A stretch of 8,230 bases of DNA from Candidatus Coliplasma caballi (GCA_018065365.1 JAGHTH010000191.1:1-8230), one strand, 5' to 3'. Counted from the stretch's first letter, positions 1 to 6,103 are shown. Made by a program: numbers and translations. The notes: generated by a model from the letters alone, not told the origin.

Positions 1-201
1 CACGGAAAACCGTTCAATTTCTATCCTCGCGGACGCGTTGAAATCAAAAACGGCAAAGTGACCGTTTATCTGAATCCGTCGCTGAACACCGATACGATCC
101 GATCCTTGATCATTTCCGAGTTTGAACTTGCCGATATGCCGGATATCACCTTCAAAAGTGACGGTTCAAAGCATTATGGGTTTGTGTCTTTTTTCGGCTG
201 A
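1..201 (+). CDS. 3' end of an unidentified gene (partial, 66 residues visible)
   Basis: Frame 1 is open from the first base and stops at TGA 199-201, so only the C-terminal 66 residues are seen. They include an aromatic-PRGRVEI stretch near residue 8, then KNGKVTVYLNP and a short helix-like segment ending in SEFEL, and a DGSKHYGF segment near the end. This looks like a small alpha/beta domain of a bacterial hypothetical protein, but I cannot name the family with confidence. There is no signal peptide or membrane segment in the visible part. The next gene starts 30 bases downstream in the same frame, with a single stop between them. Coding status rests on the open frame reaching the stop, the non-random composition and the conserved-looking PRGRVE and DGS.HY patterns. 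Confidence 0.7.
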   Translation, partial: HGKPFNFYPRGRVEIKNGKVTVYLNPSLNTDTIRSLIISEFELADMPDITFKSDGSKHYGFVSFFG

Positions 202-231
202 CGATGGGAATTTAACCAAAGAAGAACAATT

Positions 232-717
232 ATGGAATTCAATATAGAAAAAGTTTGTTGTTTTACGGGGCACAGACCGGAAAAATGCAAAGGAACCGAA
301 GAAGAAATCCGCGCTCGACTGGCAACCGAAATTCAAAATGCAATCGGCGAAGGGTACAACACGTTCATCACCGGAATGGCGCCGGGAGTAGACACTTGGG
401 CGGCGGATGAAGTGCTGAAAATCAAATCCGAAAACAAAGAAATCAAATTGATTGCCGCCGTGCCGTTTCCGGGTGTGGAAAAAAACCGAACGGCGGAATT
501 GCAAGACCATTTCAAAGCGATCATCGGGAAAACCGATGACGTTCAATACGTTTACCGGAAGTATCGGCGCTGGGTATTTCATGCCAGAGACGCATGGATG
601 GTTGACCACGAATCACGGGTGCTTGCCGTGTTCAACCGCTCTCCGGGCGGCACCGAGTGGACAATCAATTACGCAAAAATGAAAAACTGCGAGATCGTTT
701 TCATCGTTGATGAATAA
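232..717 (+). CDS. SLOG-fold DUF1273 (YpsA-type) family protein
   Basis: A 161-residue cytosolic protein that matches the DUF1273/YpsA branch of the SLOG (LOG/DprA-like Rossmann) superfamily in length and motif order. Visible motifs are FTGHRPEK at 11-18, the glycine-rich GMAPGVDTWAADEV at 48-61, PFPG at 78-81, RDAWMVD at 119-125 and PGGTEW at 138-143, which forms the second half of the nucleotide-binding pocket. SLOG proteins bind nucleotides or NAD-derived molecules. B. subtilis YpsA is linked to cell division, and other SLOG domains act as ligand sensors in anti-phage systems. The start ATG follows an AAAGAAG-like weak Shine-Dalgarno by about 7 bases, and no in-frame ATG lies between it and the previous stop. 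Its catalytic or sensing role is not known. The NMNAT-PARG gene downstream makes an NAD-related ligand plausible, but this is inference. Confidence 0.9.
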   Translation: MEFNIEKVCCFTGHRPEKCKGTEEEIRARLATEIQNAIGEGYNTFITGMAPGVDTWAADEVLKIKSENKEIKLIAAVPFPGVEKNRTAELQDHFKAIIGKTDDVQYVYRKYRRWVFHARDAWMVDHESRVLAVFNRSPGGTEWTINYAKMKNCEIVFIVDE

Positions 718-730
718 TTGCTTTCCAAAG

Positions 731-755
731 AAAGCGGTCCACCTATGTCCGCTTT
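731..755 (+). terminator. Terminator-like hairpin after the SLOG gene
   Basis: A perfect 7-bp inverted repeat (AAAGCGG 731-737, CCGCTTT 749-755) with an 11-base loop lies 13 bases after the SLOG gene stop. It has no U-tract after the stem on either strand beyond the TTT of the stem itself, so classical intrinsic termination is uncertain. It may act as a weak or factor-assisted terminator or as an mRNA 3'-end stabiliser. The element is followed by GGCGAAT and a promoter. Confidence 0.4.
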
Positions 756-767
756 GGCGAATAACCA

Positions 768-796
768 TTGATTATTCGAAAGGCACCGTGTATAAT
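768..796 (+). promoter_or_regulatory. Sigma-70-type promoter for the NMNAT-PARG gene
   Basis: A -35 box TTGATT (768-773) is separated by exactly 17 bases from a perfect -10 box TATAAT (791-796). Transcription would begin near 803, leaving a leader of about 25 bases before the ATG at 828. No operator palindrome is obvious in the region. The promoter makes the fusion gene an independent transcription unit from the SLOG gene. Confidence 0.75.
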
Positions 797-813
797 GTGC
801 TTAGAATAAACTG

Positions 814-820
814 AAAGAGG
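814..820 (+). promoter_or_regulatory. Ribosome binding site that decides the NMNAT-PARG start
   Basis: AAAGAGG lies 7 bases before the ATG at 828 but only 1 base before the alternative in-frame ATG at 822. Normal spacing therefore favours 828 as the start, giving a protein that begins MKKIIALTGSF, as expected for an NMNAT domain. Confidence 0.65.
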
Positions 821-827
821 TATGAAA

Positions 828-2411
828 ATGAAAAAAATTATCGCATTAACCGGATCCTTTAACCCCGTAACCCGCGCGCACTTTGAAATTCTCTCCGATG
901 CCGTGGAAAAGTTCGGCGCTGACGAGGGCGTGTTCATCGCTACGAACGACAAATACCTTACCGCAAAGTCACTCCTGAAAGCGAAAGTCCCGTCGAACTT
1001 TATTCTCTCCGAAGAAACGCGCGCCGAAATGCTGCAGTCGCTCTCCGAAGAAAACCCGAAGATCAGCTTCGGCGGATACGAGGTCGGCGGCATCGCACCG
1101 AACACCTACGCTTCGCTCGTCCGATTGCTGAAAGCGAAGAAGAAGCAGTACCCCAGAGAAGATATCAAACTCTTCTTTCTTTTCGGGGCTGATAAGCTTC
1201 ACGGCGTTCCGCATTGGCAGCACGCCGAAGAAACGATCGCGCTTTGCGAATATCTCGTATACGCCCGTCGGCTTGATATGGATGCCGTACTCGCAAGCGA
1301 TCAATTCTTTACCGCGCACCGTGACCGCATCCACCTGCTGCAAGTAGAAAATGAAGACCTTGAGGATGTCAGCTCCACCGAAGTCCGCCGCCGCTTCTTT
1401 GCAGGTGAAGATTTCAGCGAGTTGATGAACGAAGGTCCTTACCGTGTGATGCAACGCTTTTCGCCCGCCGATTTTTCCGCGGTCAGCCCAGAAGATACCG
1501 TGCGCGCGCAGTACCTCTACGGCGGCCACTACGGGAAGAACGCGGGGCGCTTGCAGGTATATAAGAATAATTCCGCCCTGTTCCGTGCGTGGGCGGAGCC
1601 GTGGCTTGGGGATCGCGAAGCGCACCGCGCGGCGAAAGTTTATCGGAGTGCCTTCTCGGTTTCCGCACCCGAACTCCTTACGCCGCCCGAAGCCTCTTGC
1701 GTCAACGCCGACTGCGCGGACGTGGCAGAAGGTCTTATCCGCGATGGCTTTCATCCCGCCATTCTCAACCTCGCTTCTGCCACGTCGCCCTGCGGCGGCT
1801 ACCATGATGGAGCCAGCGCGCAGGAAGAGTCCATTAGCCGGATGTCCACGCTGTCGCAGTCGCTTTATCGCTTTGGGGATCCGAAGTATAAACACATCCG
1901 CGAAGCCGAACTTCCGAATACCCCCGGCGTTTATCCGCTCGACCTTAACTTCGGCGGCGTTTATTCTCCCACCGTCACGTTCTTCCGCCACGGCGAAGAA
2001 GAGTTTTATGCAATCCGCGAAGATAAGTTCGATTGCCCGGTCATCACCGTCGCGTCCCTCTCCAACCGCGAGAAAAACGGTTACACGAACGATCAGCGCC
2101 GTTATTTCAAAGCCGACGAGTATCTGACCGCCGAAGGGTGTGAGATCGAGAAAAATAAGATCCGCACGATCTTCCGCATCGCTCTCGATAACGGTCACGA
2201 TAGCGTCGTCCTCGGCGCGTTCGGATGCGGCGTGTACCGCCTGCGCTCCGATGAAGTCGCCGGACTTTTCCGCGCCGTTCTTGATGAGCCCGAGTTCCGT
2301 AACCGTTTCCGCCGTCTCGTCTTCGCGATCTACGAAGGCAAGCCCTCGTCCCGCAAAGCCCCGATGGGCAGAGAGGGCAAGTTTGCGCCGTTCTACGAGG
2401 TGTTCGGTTAA
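828..2411 (+). CDS. NMNAT-PARG fusion: nucleotidyltransferase plus microbial poly(ADP-ribose) glycohydrolase
   Basis: A 527-residue two-domain protein. Residues 1 to about 212 form an NMN/NaMN adenylyltransferase domain (NMN + ATP to NAD + PPi). It has GSFNPVTRAH at 9-18 (the nucleotide-binding [H/T]xxH motif in the TxxH form typical of eukaryotic-type NMNATs), FGADKL at 119-124 with W130, and SSTEVRRR at 182-189. Residues from about 222 to 527 match the microbial PARG family (DUF2263/TIGR02452), which cleaves ADP-ribose from modified targets. It has NLASATSP at 314-321, the GGG...QEE signature as CGGYHDGASAQEE (322-334), with Q332-E333-E334 kept and the first glycine replaced by C322, and VLGAFGCGVY at 461-470. 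The frame runs through both domains with no break, so this is a real fusion. It has its own promoter and a good ribosome site, with hairpins on both sides. No secretion signal is seen. The domain calls are strong. The substrates and whether both sites are active are inferred. Confidence 0.9.
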   Translation: MKKIIALTGSFNPVTRAHFEILSDAVEKFGADEGVFIATNDKYLTAKSLLKAKVPSNFILSEETRAEMLQSLSEENPKISFGGYEVGGIAPNTYASLVRLLKAKKKQYPREDIKLFFLFGADKLHGVPHWQHAEETIALCEYLVYARRLDMDAVLASDQFFTAHRDRIHLLQVENEDLEDVSSTEVRRRFFAGEDFSELMNEGPYRVMQRFSPADFSAVSPEDTVRAQYLYGGHYGKNAGRLQVYKNNSALFRAWAEPWLGDREAHRAAKVYRSAFSVSAPELLTPPEASCVNADCADVAEGLIRDGFHPAILNLASATSPCGGYHDGASAQEESISRMSTLSQSLYRFGDPKYKHIREAELPNTPGVYPLDLNFGGVYSPTVTFFRHGEEEFYAIREDKFDCPVITVASLSNREKNGYTNDQRRYFKADEYLTAEGCEIEKNKIRTIFRIALDNGHDSVVLGAFGCGVYRLRSDEVAGLFRAVLDEPEFRNRFRRLVFAIYEGKPSSRKAPMGREGKFAPFYEVFG

Positions 2412-2419
2412 AAGAAAAT

Positions 2420-2448
2420 CCGGAACGGCCAGCTTTTGTCCGTTCCGG
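2420..2448 (+). terminator. Terminator-like 9-bp hairpin after the NMNAT-PARG gene
   Basis: A perfect inverted repeat (CCGGAACGG 2420-2428, CCGTTCCGG 2440-2448) with an 11-base loop starts 9 bases after the stop codon. On the + strand no U-run follows. Read on the - strand the stem is followed by ATTTTCTTTT, which would make a reasonable intrinsic terminator against antisense transcription. It resembles the hairpin at 731-755 in loop length, in the TGTCCG at the loop/3'-arm junction and in the GGCGAAT that comes next. Confidence 0.5.
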
Positions 2449-2458
2449 GCGAATTCCC

Positions 2459-2487
2459 TCGACAGAATCGACGCAATGTGATATACT
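2459..2487 (+). promoter_or_regulatory. Sigma-70-type extended -10 promoter for the 2517 operon
   Basis: A -35 box TCGACA (2459-2464, one mismatch to consensus) and a -10 box TATACT (2482-2487, one mismatch) are separated by 17 bases, with a TGA directly before the -10 giving an extended -10 motif. Transcription would begin near 2494, about 23 bases before the ATG. It probably drives the genes from 2517 to at least 6095, which have gaps of only 3, 20 and 37 bases. Confidence 0.7.
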
Positions 2488-2516
2488 GAAAAAAACAACG
2501 AGAGAGGTAAAAACGA

Positions 2517-3341
2517 ATGGAAAATAAGAACATTATGTTGCTCCGCCATCACCCGATGAACGTCTTTTACACGAATCCCTTTTACACGAACCAGACCGAA
2601 GAGGATCTTTCGGATTACGTCATCATTGACGTGACTTCCCGCGCGGGACGCGACAAGGCGTTCCTTGCCGAGCATCCGGACTTTGACCGTCAGCTTTCTC
2701 CGTTTTGGATCGGGCCCGTCATCTCGTCCGACGGTACGCCCGCGCAGATTTTCGAGATCTTCTGGCAGTGCGGTAAGGTTTATCCCTGTCACGATGACGG
2801 CGGAAAACCGAACGAAGATTACTTCCGGTGGAGAAATGAGTTTTACGCCGCTCCGCATTGTACGAAGGATCTGATGCGCCACGCTAACAAGAGTCTCGGT
2901 TACGAGCATAAGGATACACGCTATTTTGCTTTCTTCGATAAGGAAAAAGGGGAATACGTCCCCCTGTCCTTCACCGAAGCGCGAAAGAAGGCATATTTCC
3001 CGGAGTACGCGAAACTGGTGTATAACACGCCCGCGTTTCTGTGGATGAAGTCGCTCGTCGACGCGGGAAAGAAGATCGCACTCGTGGACTTCGATAATTA
3101 TAACTATAATGAAGAGTGCGCGATGAAGAAGAAATACGAGCAGTATGTGAATAAGTGCAAACAGGAAAAGCGGGAACCGACGATCCCGAAGAGCGCATTT
3201 CTTGCCGTCCGCTCTATGAAGGATGCCGTAAACTGTTCCTTTATGTCCGCCGGTCACGGCTTCGTGATCAAGGCGCTTCTTCAGGGAGACCTTGAAGTGA
3301 TGAACGGCGAGGTCGTCGATCACGCCGGGATTTTGGAGTAA
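2517..3341 (+). CDS. DUF6939-like protein, possible NADAR-type N-glycosidase relative
   Basis: A 274-residue protein with no signal peptide or membrane helix. Residues 35-41 read VIIDVTS, followed by LSPFWIGPV at 60-68 and FEIFWQCGKVYP at 79-90. The order IxDVTS, SPF.xxGxxP/V, E..WQ..KV fits what I remember of the DUF6939 family. It also recalls the E..(F/Y)Q..K motif of NADAR proteins, which act on ADP-ribose-linked nucleobases. Further landmarks are YFRWRNEF (102-109), an LVDFDNYNY acidic/aromatic segment (189-197) and a C-terminal segment with AGHGFVIKALLQGDLEV (245-261). AGAGAGG lies 9 bases before the ATG and supports the start. The gene is followed after 3 bases by a phosphoesterase gene, so the two are probably translationally coupled. 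The family assignment is from memory and moderate, and the enzymatic role is inference. Confidence 0.8.
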   Translation: MENKNIMLLRHHPMNVFYTNPFYTNQTEEDLSDYVIIDVTSRAGRDKAFLAEHPDFDRQLSPFWIGPVISSDGTPAQIFEIFWQCGKVYPCHDDGGKPNEDYFRWRNEFYAAPHCTKDLMRHANKSLGYEHKDTRYFAFFDKEKGEYVPLSFTEARKKAYFPEYAKLVYNTPAFLWMKSLVDAGKKIALVDFDNYNYNEECAMKKKYEQYVNKCKQEKREPTIPKSAFLAVRSMKDAVNCSFMSAGHGFVIKALLQGDLEVMNGEVVDHAGILE

Positions 3342-3344
3342 GGT

Positions 3345-4103
3345 ATGAAGTATTTTGTTGTTTCCGATATTCACGACCGTTTTTGCTTGATGCGAAACGC
3401 GTTGACCGCAAAAGGTTTTGATCCCGCGCGGGAGGATCACCGTCTGATCCTCTGCGGCGACGCGTTCTATTCGGGAGAAGAACCGGGTGAGCTTTACGAA
3501 CATCTCCTTGACTTACATGGGAAGGAAAAACTGATCCTGATCTACGGGAACCACGACGTGGAACTGCTCGATAATCTCCGTGCGGGACATTTCGGACGCT
3601 CCGGAAACCGCACCTGCGCGGAGTTGCTTGTCAGACATCTGACCGGGAAAAACGGTCTTTCCGACGCCGAACTGATCGCGGAATGTGCGCGGCTCGGCTT
3701 TACCGATTTTCTCGCGACCGTTCCCGTCTGGTATTTTGAAACGCCGCACTACGTCTTTACGCACGGCTTTATTCCGACGGAAAAATATGCCTACCGACCG
3801 GATTGGCGGAATGCCACCGAGAAAGAATGGCGTACCGCCGCCTTCCGCGGGGACGGGATGCTTCTCTCCATGCGCTACGGCGTGCGGGTGCCGGGGAAAA
3901 CGGTTGTTTTCGGGCATTACAGCGCCGCGCGGTGCTACCGGATGAAGAATGCCGCCCCCGAAGATTGGGAAAAGAAACTTTATAAAAAGGTTTCCGCCGT
4001 GCCGCCCGATGGGTTCCGCCCGTATTTCGGAGATACCTTTATCGCGCTGGATCAGAGCGTCGCAAAAACGGGATTTGTCAACTGCATCATATTGGATGAT
4101 TAA
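3345..4103 (+). CDS. Calcineurin-like metallophosphoesterase (PP1/ApaH-like)
   Basis: A 252-residue cytosolic metallophosphoesterase. The metal-site motifs appear in order: SDIHD at 7-11 (D8, H10), CGDAFYSG at 37-44, YGNHD at 67-71, FTHGF at 138-142 and FGHYSA at 189-194, followed by a C-terminal FIALDQS strand (232-238). This is the layout of the PP1/PrpA/ApaH branch, which hydrolyses phosphoproteins or dinucleoside polyphosphates with two metal ions. The GD motif departs from the usual GDxxDRG: Y42-S43 replace D-R, so protein-phosphatase-like substrate contacts may differ. The start is supported by GGAG (3335-3338), which lies inside the end of the upstream gene, 6 bases before the ATG. The 3-base gap to the DUF6939-like gene implies joint expression. 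An ADP-ribose- or nucleotide-derived substrate fits the context but is not shown. Confidence 0.9.
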   Translation: MKYFVVSDIHDRFCLMRNALTAKGFDPAREDHRLILCGDAFYSGEEPGELYEHLLDLHGKEKLILIYGNHDVELLDNLRAGHFGRSGNRTCAELLVRHLTGKNGLSDAELIAECARLGFTDFLATVPVWYFETPHYVFTHGFIPTEKYAYRPDWRNATEKEWRTAAFRGDGMLLSMRYGVRVPGKTVVFGHYSAARCYRMKNAAPEDWEKKLYKKVSAVPPDGFRPYFGDTFIALDQSVAKTGFVNCIILDD

Positions 4104-4110
4104 ATGGAAA

Positions 4111-4116
4111 GAGGTG
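4111..4116 (+). promoter_or_regulatory. Ribosome binding site deciding the SEL1-DUF6273 start
   Basis: GAGGTG, within AAAGAGGTG, lies 7 bases before the ATG at 4124. An in-frame TTG at 4118 would be only 1 base away from it, so ATG 4124 is the preferred start. Confidence 0.6.
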
Positions 4117-4123
4117 CTTGAAG

Positions 4124-5497
4124 ATGAAAAGGAATTTGGAAAAGTTAAAGGTTTACGCGAACGAGTTTATGAACAACGGCAACAGTGATTTTGATCCGGA
4201 CAAACTGTATACGTACGCGGTCGCCGTGCGGAACGGTGAAATCGAAGAAGATCGGAAAAACGTAGATTATATCTTACGCTCCATACTTTATTTCTTCTGT
4301 AGGGGCGAAAACTTTGCGGACGTGATCGAAAAATACCCGCTGACGCTTCCGTATCTTTCCGACGTTGCGTCGGGAATCGGTACGCAAGTGCTTTATGATT
4401 TCGCGTGTTATTATCGAGACGAACTCGGGAATGATGAAAAATTTTTCGAGGTCGTGGATCTCGGCGAGCATACGTATCCCAAAGGGCTCAGCGGTGGGAT
4501 GGGACTTGTCAATCAGCTGATCTACAATGATCTTTGCCGGCTGGAACTTGCACGTTGCTATAAAGACGGCGTAGGTGTGGAAAAGGATTATCCGATAGCA
4601 CTCCGGCATTATCTCCGCTATCGCACCGACCACCTTTGCCAGAAATGGGCGGAAGACGAACTTACCGAAGAGGAACTTGCCGATCTTTATGCCAAGATGA
4701 AATCCGAATCCGATGCCGAAGTAAACTATCCCGGACTGCACTTTGCGCTGGCGGTCATGTCTGCCGAGGGGTTCGGTACGCCGTATGACGTAAGCGCCTA
4801 TCGGAAGTATTACGAAAAGGAAATGGAAAACTACGAAAACGGCGCGAACGATGACTCCGAGTACCGGGAACTTATGGAAGATTACGATAGTAACGTTTCC
4901 GCAAGTTTTTCGCAAGTCAAAGAGCCGAACGAGAAAGATATCAAAGCCGGTGACGTCGTCCGCTTCGGAAAATACAATCACCGTGACGTCATTTGGCACG
5001 TCCTCCGCGTCGAAGAAGACCGCGCTTTGCTTCTTTCCGTCGATTGTCTGGAATCCAATTACATCGTGCACGCCAAATGCGGTGACTTTTCCACTGATGA
5101 AAACTACGAGGATTCCGCTGTTCGGCAATTTACGAGTGATTTGGATCGCGCCCTGTTCCCGACGGAGGAAGATACCGAGAACTTCGCCGACCTGATGATC
5201 CCCGACGAGCAGAACGACTGTGTCTTTTTGCTCAGTAAGGAAGAAATTGAAAAATGCGGCTTGCCAGAAGCGGTGCCTCTTGCCGGAGCAAGGGAACAGG
5301 CAATGATCAACGGTTATGACGGCTGCGGCGTGGACGTAGACGAGGGAACCGGCGCGTCGCCGTGGTGGACGTCTACCGACGGAGACAAGGAAGGCCGCCT
5401 CGTGTTTGTGAACGGAATCGGCGAATTTGAGGAAGCGCCAATGCAAATGGAAGGCATCGGCATCCGTCCGGCAGTATGGCTGAAACTGAAAAAATAA
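4124..5497 (+). CDS. SEL1-like repeat protein with C-terminal DUF6273 domain
   Basis: A 457-residue acidic, soluble protein. The N-terminal half is helical. Two SEL1-like (TPR-related) units can be seen: about 138-165, with LARCYKDGVGVEKDYPIALRH, and about 204-232, with LAVMSAEGFGTPYDVSAYRKY. Such repeats usually mediate protein-protein contact. From about 275 to the end the protein matches DUF6273: AGDVVRFGKYN at 275-285, VIWHVLRVE at 289-297, ALLLSVDCLE at 301-310, DCVFLLSKEE at 365-374, PWWTST at 413-418 and IRPAVWLKL at 447-455. DUF6273 is common in Clostridia and resembles surface- or carbohydrate-associated domains, but its activity is unknown. No signal peptide precedes it here, so this protein appears cytosolic. 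It lies 20 bases downstream of the phosphoesterase gene and is probably in the same operon. Confidence 0.85.
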   Translation: MKRNLEKLKVYANEFMNNGNSDFDPDKLYTYAVAVRNGEIEEDRKNVDYILRSILYFFCRGENFADVIEKYPLTLPYLSDVASGIGTQVLYDFACYYRDELGNDEKFFEVVDLGEHTYPKGLSGGMGLVNQLIYNDLCRLELARCYKDGVGVEKDYPIALRHYLRYRTDHLCQKWAEDELTEEELADLYAKMKSESDAEVNYPGLHFALAVMSAEGFGTPYDVSAYRKYYEKEMENYENGANDDSEYRELMEDYDSNVSASFSQVKEPNEKDIKAGDVVRFGKYNHRDVIWHVLRVEEDRALLLSVDCLESNYIVHAKCGDFSTDENYEDSAVRQFTSDLDRALFPTEEDTENFADLMIPDEQNDCVFLLSKEEIEKCGLPEAVPLAGAREQAMINGYDGCGVDVDEGTGASPWWTSTDGDKEGRLVFVNGIGEFEEAPMQMEGIGIRPAVWLKLKK

Positions 5498-5534
5498 AAA
5501 TGAACACGAAAATAAAGAAAACGAGGTAAATGAA

Positions 5535-6095
5535 ATGGCACCAAAGATTCCTGTATTCGTAATCCAATACGCGAAAGCGATCGCAAACCTGAAAGAAAAG
5601 AGTTTGAAACAGTACACGGACATTATGGCGAAGATTGATCCGGCGGATCCGGCATGGCAAAAGAAGTTCGTTACGTTCTACCGGGTGCGTCGCGGCGCAG
5701 CGTGGCGAAAAGCGTACTTTGATCTTATGGCAAAGTATCTCGGCGAAAAGCCGACCTTTGACGTGGTTCTCGATGAACTGTATGCGAAAACCCGTCGCGT
5801 GGAAGCGTCCTTCGCCAGCAAGCTGGTCGCAACACTTGATAACACCAAACCGATTTGGGACAGTAAAGTGTTGGCGAATCTCTGGTGTAAAAACGCGATA
5901 AAGACCTATTGGAGCCCCGAAAAGCGTTTGGCGGAATCCAAAGATCTGTATCACGAGCTTGACCGCGCCTTTTCGGAAGTATCCGGAACATTCATCGGAA
6001 AAGACAGCGTCGCCGCATTTGATGAAGCTTTCCCGGCTTACAAAGATATCAGTGATATGAAGAAACTCGATTTTCTTGTTTGGGCGCTTTGCTGA
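5535..6095 (+). CDS. Unidentified 186-residue protein, possibly OGG/HhH-like
   Basis: A complete small soluble protein with ACGAGG (5521-5526) 8 bases before the ATG. I do not recognise a named family with certainty. Key stretches are FYRVRRGAAWRKAYFDLM at 48-65, FDVVLDELY at 75-83, VEASFASKLVATLDNTKPIWD at 89-109 followed by SKVLANL, and a C-terminal KKLDFLVWAL at 176-185. The pattern SFASKLxAT..(N/P)..PIWDxxVLxxL reminds me of helix-hairpin-helix DNA glycosylase-like (OGG-fold) proteins, in which a lysine and an aspartate lie about 15 residues apart (here K96 and D109). That link is tentative. The gene follows the SEL1-DUF6273 gene after 37 A-rich bases with no clear promoter, so it is probably the last gene of the operon, before the hairpin at 6104-6126. 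Confidence 0.75.
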   Translation: MAPKIPVFVIQYAKAIANLKEKSLKQYTDIMAKIDPADPAWQKKFVTFYRVRRGAAWRKAYFDLMAKYLGEKPTFDVVLDELYAKTRRVEASFASKLVATLDNTKPIWDSKVLANLWCKNAIKTYWSPEKRLAESKDLYHELDRAFSEVSGTFIGKDSVAAFDEAFPAYKDISDMKKLDFLVWALC

Positions 6096-6103
6096 TTACA
6101 TTC

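Noticed and set aside
718..827. Integron attC-type recombination site around the first hairpin
   Set aside because: The repeated hairpin-plus-gene layout suggested gene cassettes, but no GTTRRRY / RYYYAAC core pair is visible here or at 2412-2516.
969..3503. An 844-residue open frame on the - strand
   Set aside because: It is antisense to three genes with clear conserved motifs, crosses a promoter and hairpin region, and exists because the + genes avoid TTA, CTA and TCA codons in the same register. Its translation shows no recognisable family.
4104..4121. A five-codon mini-frame (MERGA) between the phosphoesterase and SEL1-DUF6273 genes
   Set aside because: It has no ribosome site of its own and contains the ribosome site of the next gene, so it is most likely chance.
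4274..5623. A 449-residue open frame on the - strand
   Set aside because: It lies in codon register opposite the SEL1-DUF6273 gene. The composition is phenylalanine- and isoleucine-rich, as expected for the reverse of an acidic, lysine-rich protein, and no motif is seen.
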